From the NCBI GenBank assembly GCA_035308365.1, contig DATGGU010000171.1, positions 1 through 14,523 of the forward strand: DNA of 14,523 nucleotides, written 5' to 3'. The translations under genes and the position numbers were made by a program. The notes beneath the pieces were generated by a model, which was not told the DNA's origin, made no database searches, and saw only the letters and a program-made list of their open reading frames with translations. Source of the DNA: PALSA-505 sp035308365. GTDB taxonomy: Bacteria > Actinomycetota > Actinomycetes > Streptosporangiales > Streptosporangiaceae. Shown here piece after piece: positions 1-5,403 of this stretch (within the stretch, counting starts at the first letter, position 1; the number at the start of each line of letters is the position of its first letter).

Positions 1-73
1 GCATCCTCTGGCGAGTGGGCATGTGCCATCCGCGTGGTGGCACTCCGGCGCGAATCGCGCTGGGACGGCGCGG

Positions 74-724
74 TCAGCCGTGGGCCAGGAATGCGGCGAG
101 CCCCTCGTCCTGGCTGGCGATGAAGGCACCGGGCACCGTCATCAAGATTTCGTCCGCGTGGGTCATGCACACCCACGCCGAGTGGCCCGCCGGATCCGCA
201 CGCTTGATCTCAGCCCGCTGCGAGCATGACTTCCCGGTTCGGCTGATCTCGCAGTGAGCTGTCGTGCCGCCACGCGCCTGCACCAGGGCCGCTGCCTCCT
301 TCAGGATGGAGAACCAGTCCTGCTCGTCTTCTTCCTGGCCCGGCGGCTGACCTGGTGACCGCGCTTCCTGGCCGAGCAGGATCGTGTTGCCGTCCGGATC
401 GGTGACTTTCGCCTCGCCGCCCGGCGCGTGCGGCGGGTGACCGAGGCGGACGGGCTTGAGCCCAGCATCGCCGAGCCCGTTCAGGAGCGCGTCGAGGTCT
501 TCGAAGAAGAAGTAGAACAGCAGCGGAAACCTCGGAACCGGCAGTGGCGGCCAGGTCGCCGTCAGCAACACCGTATCCCGGCCATTCCGCAAGGCCGACC
601 ACGCCGAGGAAGGGCCCCGGCCGGACCGCACCTCGGCAAAGCCCAGCAGTTCGTAAAACGCACGCGAGGCCTCGATGTCCTTGACGTACGTCGCCGCGTC
701 CATCCTGCGCAGCACCGGTTTCAT
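74..724 (-). CDS. VOC (glyoxalase/bleomycin-resistance) family protein with Cys-containing C-terminal extension
   Basis: The 216-aa protein starts at an ATG and ends in TGA. Residues 1-120 read as one VOC module: an opening strand with TYVKDIEASRAFYELLGF (the usual 'D-x-x-x-S-x-x-F-Y' helix) and the closing VTDPDGNTILLGQ signature. VOC proteins are small metal-dependent enzymes or ligand-binding/resistance proteins, usually cytoplasmic dimers. The substrate cannot be told here. Residues 121-135 form an acidic, Pro/Gln-rich linker. They are followed by a second compact segment (about 136-216) holding C158, C167, C186 and nearby His157, His181 and His189. I do not recognise a named fold in that segment. 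The gene follows the hydrolase gene by 128 nt on the same strand, so it could be read through from it. No strong Shine-Dalgarno precedes the ATG, but a TAGGTT box lies 6 nt upstream, so a leaderless transcript is possible. It is probably a flanking gene rather than part of the conflict module. Confidence 0.85.
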   Translation of the reverse strand: MKPVLRRMDAATYVKDIEASRAFYELLGFAEVRSGRGPSSAWSALRNGRDTVLLTATWPPLPVPRFPLLFYFFFEDLDALLNGLGDAGLKPVRLGHPPHAPGGEAKVTDPDGNTILLGQEARSPGQPPGQEEDEQDWFSILKEAAALVQARGGTTAHCEISRTGKSCSQRAEIKRADPAGHSAWVCMTHADEILMTVPGAFIASQDEGLAAFLAHG

Positions 725-852
725 CGCTATAACCTAGCGCCCGCCGGGCGGCAACACACCTGGCTGCCATACCTTCCTGCTGTCCCCACTCAAATATCTG
801 CCTCGGACCCTTGACGAGACACCCGGTGAGCGGCCGGAGATGCGGCTGGCCG
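725..852 (-). promoter_or_regulatory. Intergenic spacer with candidate leaderless -10 box (TAGGTT) before the VOC gene
   Basis: Read on the minus strand, TAGGTT (731-736) matches the actinobacterial TANNNT -10 pattern and ends 6 nt before the ATG, as expected for leaderless transcription. No convincing -35 is seen. Two small hairpins are present: CGGCC/GGCCG arms at 831-835 and 848-852, directly after the upstream gene's stop, and CGCCC/GGGCG around 739-751. Neither has a T tract, so termination is only a possibility. Confidence 0.25.
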
Positions 853-2346
853 TTAAGCCCGGAATGCCCAGTAGGATCGGCCATCCTCGGTATGTTGCTC
901 TATGAGCCGAGTCCGGTCCGCTGGCTCGAGCCCGCTGGCCAGCAACGCGTGCAGATCATTGAGCACGGCGTGGGCCCGTTCGAAGTACCCGTGGCCTAGC
1001 AACGACATATCGATGTCGCTCACATCGATCGTGGTGATGCCATCGACGATGGTCAGCGGGGGCACCTGGCCGACCCGAGGGGTGAGGTGAAACAACTCCG
1101 ATCCCTTTAGAGCCATGTCGCGGGAAGAAACGTAGAGCGTCACTCCTTCAGCTATCTCCCGGAAGCACGCGGCCTCGTTGCGAAAGAAGTGCTGGGGAAC
1201 GTCGGCCCCCACGAGTGCCACCTGCCCAAGGTGGAGCCGGTCCGATTCGCTGGCATGCTGGGCCGCGCGCATAGCTACCCGCAGCAATGGGCGGTTTCCC
1301 ATGCTGTAGGCGATCACGTGAACCTTGGCGATGTTCCGGCTGAGGGCTAGCGCGCGCAGGTAGTCATAGAGGTACCGTTCCGCGTGCTGTGCCGCTTCAT
1401 CGTCGGCCCAGTAGCCGGACCTGGTTCCGCGGGAGGGGAAGCTGTAGAAGGCGCTGATACCACGGACCTTCAGGTCCACGTGCAACTGGGCAGATGCCAC
1501 AGCGGCCTCGCGGAACAGGCACCGGTACCCGCGGATGTGCACCACCGCGTCTCTGCGGCTGAACGGCGCGCCATCCAGCACCCTGGCCAGGTCGTCCCAG
1601 TAGCGGCCCGGCTCGAGGTTCTGGTGACCTACCAATGTGTACTCGCCAGTGAGCCCGGCCGCGTGCGGGCGCAGCAGGTTCCTCCCCTGGCGGCCGTATG
1701 GGGCACGGTCGGGGACCCTGACTACGCACAACCCCAGATGCAACCGATCATCAATATGCGTGCCGTACGGCTCGGAGTTCCCGTTGTCAGCGGGCAGGCG
1801 GTTTGTCCCATACCACACCGTGACGTCGGTGCATGAGCTCGTCCGTGGGCTGCGGAAATGGCTGCGATCCTCATCCTGGCCGTGGTATTCGGGACGGAGC
1901 AATTCGGGCAGGTCACGTCCAGGAATCGCGTCGAAGGCGGCTTCGAAAGCGGTTAGAACCGCCTGGCCTGCCCGGTAGTCCTGATACCAGCGCGCCAGGA
2001 ACGCGTTGGCGTTCTCCCGGCCCATCCGGCCCGGCAGGCCGATGACGTGTGGTACCCGCATCGTGAGCGCCTGCGCTTCGGTCCGGGAGTAGCAGGAGTC
2101 AAGCAACAAGACATCCGGCCGGACACGTTCGAGAACGGCGGACAGTTCTGCAGCCTGGTCGGGCGCGAGCTCGTTTCTCCCATCGTCGTCTGCGACTAGG
2201 TGCAGCATTCCAGCGGGTCTACCTTCGCGGAGCGCAGTCAACGGACTGGCCACCACCGCGGGACTGCCGGTGATTGCGGTCACGACCGGTGCTACATCAT
2301 GGAATGCCCCGTCGTAGAGGAGACCCACGTAGGTGTCTCTGGACAC
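853..2346 (-). CDS. Reduced CHAT/caspase-like domain fused to DUF900-type alpha/beta hydrolase
   Basis: A GTG start at 2346 is chosen because AAAGGAG sits 6 nt before it. The product is 497 aa. Residues 1-145 resemble the C-terminal half of a CHAT/caspase-like domain. LLLDSCYSRTEAQAL (C85 as the likely catalytic Cys) is followed by a VIGLPG segment, a Phe/Trp-Tyr segment and AFEAAFDAI, which matches the family's 'LNACYS-x-x-QA ... VIGM ... FY ... AF' pattern. The upstream His-Gly loop (HFSGHG) is not visible. Residues 175-465 are an alpha/beta hydrolase of the DUF900 kind: VWYGTNRLP, VVHIRGY (oxyanion strand), FYSFPSRG, then VHVIAYSMGNRPL with S348 as nucleophile, D382 in VGADVP and H452 in GHGYF as probable triad members. 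No signal peptide or membrane segment is seen. It follows the TPR-CHAT gene by 110 nt on the same strand. The N-terminal module may be a regulatory or partner-binding pseudo-caspase, and the hydrolase (lipase, esterase or amidase-like; substrate unknown) the effector. Confidence 0.8.
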   Translation of the reverse strand: MSRDTYVGLLYDGAFHDVAPVVTAITGSPAVVASPLTALREGRPAGMLHLVADDDGRNELAPDQAAELSAVLERVRPDVLLLDSCYSRTEAQALTMRVPHVIGLPGRMGRENANAFLARWYQDYRAGQAVLTAFEAAFDAIPGRDLPELLRPEYHGQDEDRSHFRSPRTSSCTDVTVWYGTNRLPADNGNSEPYGTHIDDRLHLGLCVVRVPDRAPYGRQGRNLLRPHAAGLTGEYTLVGHQNLEPGRYWDDLARVLDGAPFSRRDAVVHIRGYRCLFREAAVASAQLHVDLKVRGISAFYSFPSRGTRSGYWADDEAAQHAERYLYDYLRALALSRNIAKVHVIAYSMGNRPLLRVAMRAAQHASESDRLHLGQVALVGADVPQHFFRNEAACFREIAEGVTLYVSSRDMALKGSELFHLTPRVGQVPPLTIVDGITTIDVSDIDMSLLGHGYFERAHAVLNDLHALLASGLEPADRTRLIEQHTEDGRSYWAFRA

Positions 2347-2456
2347 CGCATTCTCCTTTGTGGTTGTCATATGGGCACGGCAAGGCAGGCCAATGAGGAG
2401 GTATGGCGCCAGTAGTAGCGGCCGGTCCCGCAGCATCCTTCGGACCGACTGGGGCG
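2347..2456 (-). other. 110-nt spacer between the TPR-CHAT and hydrolase genes, with a small hairpin
   Basis: No gene is visible. CGGTCC (2423-2428) and GGACCG (2442-2447) form a 6-bp stem with a 13-nt loop shortly after the TPR-CHAT stop codon. There is no T tract, so it may be only an mRNA-stability or attenuation structure. The spacer ends in the ribosome binding site of the hydrolase gene. Confidence 0.3.
2353..2359 (-). promoter_or_regulatory. Ribosome binding site AAAGGAG that fixes the hydrolase start
   Basis: AAAGGAG on the minus strand lies 6 nt before the GTG at 2344-2346. It lies inside the longer reading frame, just after an in-frame ATG at 2368-2370 that has no Shine-Dalgarno of its own. 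This favours the GTG over the ATG and over starts that would overlap the upstream gene. Confidence 0.75.
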
Positions 2457-5348
2457 TCAGTTGCCGGGGCCGTGGCAGGTAACACCTCGCGGCAGCCAGG
2501 ACTGGCCGCGGACCAGGCCGTAGCCGGCCCACCGATATGGCCGGTTCTCTGGCAGGCCCGGGTTCTGGCGCCAGGCCTGGGCCGAGTCAGCCAGATATGT
2601 CGCGTAGCCGCCCCAGGGATCTGCCACCATCGCATCGACGAGCCGCCTTTCGCACGCTGTCGTCGCCGGGTCGTCGAGAGTCGGCCACAGCGCTCCCGTC
2701 ACTTGCCGGGTACCTGCCCAGAGCATGGCCATCGCCAGGCCGGTCCACTCGTAGCCGGTTGCAATGCCCAGTGACTCACAGCCGAACAGCAGGCACGTCG
2801 ACGGACTGCCTTTCATCTCCCGATATATCGTCCGGGCCGTCAACGGGTCTTCGCCTCCATCTTCGGCCGCTAGAAGGATCGCAGCATCGGCCAGGTCCTC
2901 GGAACCAGACCGATCGACATGTGCCGCAATGACGACCACAGCCGGTCTGGGGCCCCTGGCGAGTGCGTCGAGCAGCCGTGCCCGGGTGGCGAGGCGCGCC
3001 GGGTCACCCAGCCAGGCACCGCCAAGTATCCGGGCACCTGGCCGGGCGTGGGCCCGAGCATGCGGGAGATCACTCAAGGGGTCAGCCACCACCATCGTGC
3101 CTGCGCCGTCGCTGTTCGGACGTGACCGCCCAGTCGCGAGGAGGAAGGACACGGGTGGCGTGTACACAATGTCGGCTGCGTCGAACACCCTCGGTGTCGA
3201 GACATCTTCACGGTCTGCGGGCTCGCGCAGTGGCAGCAGCCCCCAGGGGACATGGCCGATCAGGCCTATCGGGGCCACTTCCAGTGTGGCCCGGTCGCCG
3301 CTCGTGACACGATCGAGCAAGGCTGAGCGGAGCGCTTCGGGTAGAACCTGCTGGGCGAGGCGCCACAAAAGTCCTGTCTCCCCCAGTTCGTTGGCCATGA
3401 CGGTGACCGGATGGTCGCGGATGGCGGCGCGCTCAGCTTCCGACAGCCATTGCGCACTATCCGCGGCCACCACCGGATCGCCGAGCAACGGCCCGACCGC
3501 CGCCCGGTATCGCACGATATGCGGCAGAGACCCGCGCCGCCGCGATGCGTTCTCTTTGTCCACCCGGAACGTCACGCCCAGGCATGCTTGCAGCGCCAGG
3601 TAAGCATCGATATCCAACGGCTGACGGTGGGCAAGCGTAGTAGCAGATCCCAGTGCGGCGACGGTGATCAGGCGACGGTCGATCCAGCCGGTGACCCACC
3701 AGGTGTCCCGGCCGCCGGGTCGCTGGAAGCGCTGACGGATCTGGGTGACCCGCTGCCGGGGCGGGATCGCCTCACCCTCTTCTGCGGGATTGAGCAACGC
3801 GAAGGGCATACCCTGCAGCCACCGGGACAGACCGGGCGGCCCTTGTTGTGCCGGGTCGGGGATCCCGTGAGCCCGGGCCGCCTCCATGACACCCGCGAGC
3901 GCGTCCAGGTCACCAGACCACAGCGCGGTGTCAACAGCCGTGGTATAGACGGTCCGCTCCCGGTCGTCCAAGATGCCGGTCCGATGCTCTGCGGCGACCA
4001 AGCCGTAGCGGTGCCTGTCGACCTCGGCGACCGCAGTGAGGGCCAGTCCAAGTGCCTCCCGCTGCCGACCCTGGCCTTGTCCGGCGCCCTGTGCCGCAGC
4101 GTGCCGAATGGCCACCGCCAGGTTCGCCTGGGCATGTGCCAGCTCGAGGCCGCTCATCCCAGCCTCGCGAAATGCTGAGAGAGCGGACTCGCCGAGTTCG
4201 ACCGCGTCGTCGCTGTGCCCCATGGTGTCAGCGAGCACGGCCTGGTTAGCCAGGAGCATGGCCACCTCGGCGGGGCGACCTGCAGCCCGCCAGATCTTCG
4301 TCGCGTCCTGGTAGGCGCGCCAAGCCTCATCACGATGCCCGGCGGCAGAGGCGAGGTTTCCGAGGTTGCGCAGGGCTTCAGCTACATCGGGCTGGCTGGC
4401 CCGGTCGCTGCGGACCTGATCGGTCAGACGATCACTTATCAACGCCACAGCCCGGTCCGGCTCGGCCTCGGCATAGAGCGCGGCTAGGCCTGTTGCCGTC
4501 CGGAGCCCTTCCCGCAGCAGACCAGCTCGGTCGAAGTACGAGAGAGCCTCGCGGTAGGCGGTCAGGGCTTCCTCACGCCTGCCCAGCCGGGCAAGCATTG
4601 CCCCCTGACCACGGCGGGCCATCATCGCCACCGCCTGGTCCCCACCTTGCCGGAGCAGCTCCTCCGCTTCACCGTAGAGGATCAGGGCCACCTCGAAGTC
4701 CCCCAGATGGCTTGCCTGGAACGCTTGGTTGAAGACTGCCGTGGCGGCCCGGAGCGGCATGCCAAGCTCGCTGTAAAGCCGCCGGGCGCGTCTCAGCGCC
4801 AGGTCGGCCTCGGCGGTCTGCTGGAGTGACAGCGCGGCGGCCGCAAGGTTCGTTGCGGCCAGCGCGCGGATCAGGTCCCGGTCGGGCAGCCGTGAGCGGC
4901 GCGCGTCTTCCTCGATCTGGCCGAGCAGGGTGGCCGCTTCGCGGAGCCGACCGGCCGACATGATTGCCGCGCTGCGGTTAAGCCGACTGCGCAGAATGCC
5001 ACTGTGGTCGCCCAAGCGCGCGTAGGATTGCTCGGCCCGTAGATAGACCTCGGCAGCGCCCACCGGATCCTCGCGATCCATCCGGAGGCTGCCTATCGCG
5101 CCGTACGCACGCGCTAGTTCCGCGTCCTCCCCATATTCGGACAGGACCAAAAGTGCCCTATCCAGCTCCGCATCTCCGACCTCTGACCACCCAGGAAGAA
5201 ACGCCCATCGCACATCGACCAGTGCCCGATCCAGTGAACTTCGCACCAATGATTCGCCCTGCTGAAGCATCTGGCGGGCCGACTCAGCGTCACCGCGCTC
5301 AGTCGCTTCATCAACCGCTTCCAGCATCCTCGCGAAGGCGTTCAGCAC
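2457..5348 (-). CDS. TPR-CHAT protein (caspase-like protease, divergent catalytic His motif)
   Basis: The 963-aa product starts at GTG. This is the first start after an in-frame TAA and is preceded by GGGGTGA with 7 nt spacing. Residues about 60-490 are a run of helical tetratricopeptide repeats (for example 'AYGAIGSLRMDREDPVGAAE', and 'NLGNLASAAGHRDEAWRAY' around 328-346). Residues about 540-950 form a CHAT domain: APIGLIGHVPWGLLPL (692-707), the strand VVVIAAHVDRS with H810, CLLFGCESL with C857, TGLAMAMLWAGTRQVTGALWP, and the closing PYRWAGYGLV. CHAT domains are caspase-like cysteine proteases that often cut one partner protein, with the TPRs binding the activator. Here His-Gly is replaced by His-Val, unlike the canonical copy at 8895-12095, so activity could be altered or lost. 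It lies 55 nt downstream of the NACHT gene, in the same likely operon. It appears cytoplasmic, with no membrane segment. The family call is firm. The substrate is unknown. Confidence 0.9.
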   Translation of the reverse strand: MLNAFARMLEAVDEATERGDAESARQMLQQGESLVRSSLDRALVDVRWAFLPGWSEVGDAELDRALLVLSEYGEDAELARAYGAIGSLRMDREDPVGAAEVYLRAEQSYARLGDHSGILRSRLNRSAAIMSAGRLREAATLLGQIEEDARRSRLPDRDLIRALAATNLAAAALSLQQTAEADLALRRARRLYSELGMPLRAATAVFNQAFQASHLGDFEVALILYGEAEELLRQGGDQAVAMMARRGQGAMLARLGRREEALTAYREALSYFDRAGLLREGLRTATGLAALYAEAEPDRAVALISDRLTDQVRSDRASQPDVAEALRNLGNLASAAGHRDEAWRAYQDATKIWRAAGRPAEVAMLLANQAVLADTMGHSDDAVELGESALSAFREAGMSGLELAHAQANLAVAIRHAAAQGAGQGQGRQREALGLALTAVAEVDRHRYGLVAAEHRTGILDDRERTVYTTAVDTALWSGDLDALAGVMEAARAHGIPDPAQQGPPGLSRWLQGMPFALLNPAEEGEAIPPRQRVTQIRQRFQRPGGRDTWWVTGWIDRRLITVAALGSATTLAHRQPLDIDAYLALQACLGVTFRVDKENASRRRGSLPHIVRYRAAVGPLLGDPVVAADSAQWLSEAERAAIRDHPVTVMANELGETGLLWRLAQQVLPEALRSALLDRVTSGDRATLEVAPIGLIGHVPWGLLPLREPADREDVSTPRVFDAADIVYTPPVSFLLATGRSRPNSDGAGTMVVADPLSDLPHARAHARPGARILGGAWLGDPARLATRARLLDALARGPRPAVVVIAAHVDRSGSEDLADAAILLAAEDGGEDPLTARTIYREMKGSPSTCLLFGCESLGIATGYEWTGLAMAMLWAGTRQVTGALWPTLDDPATTACERRLVDAMVADPWGGYATYLADSAQAWRQNPGLPENRPYRWAGYGLVRGQSWLPRGVTCHGPGN

Positions 5349-5355
5349 GGCACAA

Positions 5356-5362
5356 TCACCCC
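5356..5362 (-). promoter_or_regulatory. Ribosome binding site GGGGTGA of the minus-strand TPR-CHAT gene
   Basis: GGGGTGA lies 7 nt before the GTG start codon (5346-5348). It partly matches the 3' end of 16S rRNA. No alternative in-frame start exists between the upstream TAA (5364-5366) and this GTG. Confidence 0.6.
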
Positions 5363-5378
5363 GTTACGGACATTCTCT

Positions 5379-5388
5379 GGGGATCCCC
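5379..5388. repeat. Perfect 10-bp palindrome GGGGATCCCC in the NACHT/TPR-CHAT spacer
   Basis: The 55-nt spacer contains an uninterrupted GGGGATCCCC, with no loop for an efficient RNA hairpin. It could be a binding site for a dimeric regulator, or chance in GC-rich DNA. It lies 30 nt before the downstream start codon. Confidence 0.3.
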
Positions 5389-5403
5389 GATTAGTGACTG
5401 ATT

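Noticed and set aside
1..73. Possible gene fragment at the left edge
   Set aside because: Only shadow frames cross this stretch. No RBS, domain motif or RNA-like structure was recognised.
210..884. 224-aa minus-strand frame overlapping the VOC gene
   Set aside because: Composition is Arg/Gly/Ala-rich without motifs, while the VOC frame shows family signatures at both ends of its domain.
2347..2532. Longer N-terminus for the hydrolase gene (GTG 2532 or ATG 2370)
   Set aside because: 2532 overlaps the 3' end of the TPR-CHAT gene by 76 nt and translates to an Arg/Pro-rich stretch. ATG 2370 has no RBS, whereas GTG 2346 has AAAGGAG at 6 nt.
2764..3603. 279-aa plus-strand frame, and a 255-aa one at 3411-4178
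   Set aside because: Both lie antisense inside the TPR-CHAT gene. The translations are Arg/Ser/Pro-rich with no domain motifs, as expected for GC-rich shadow frames.
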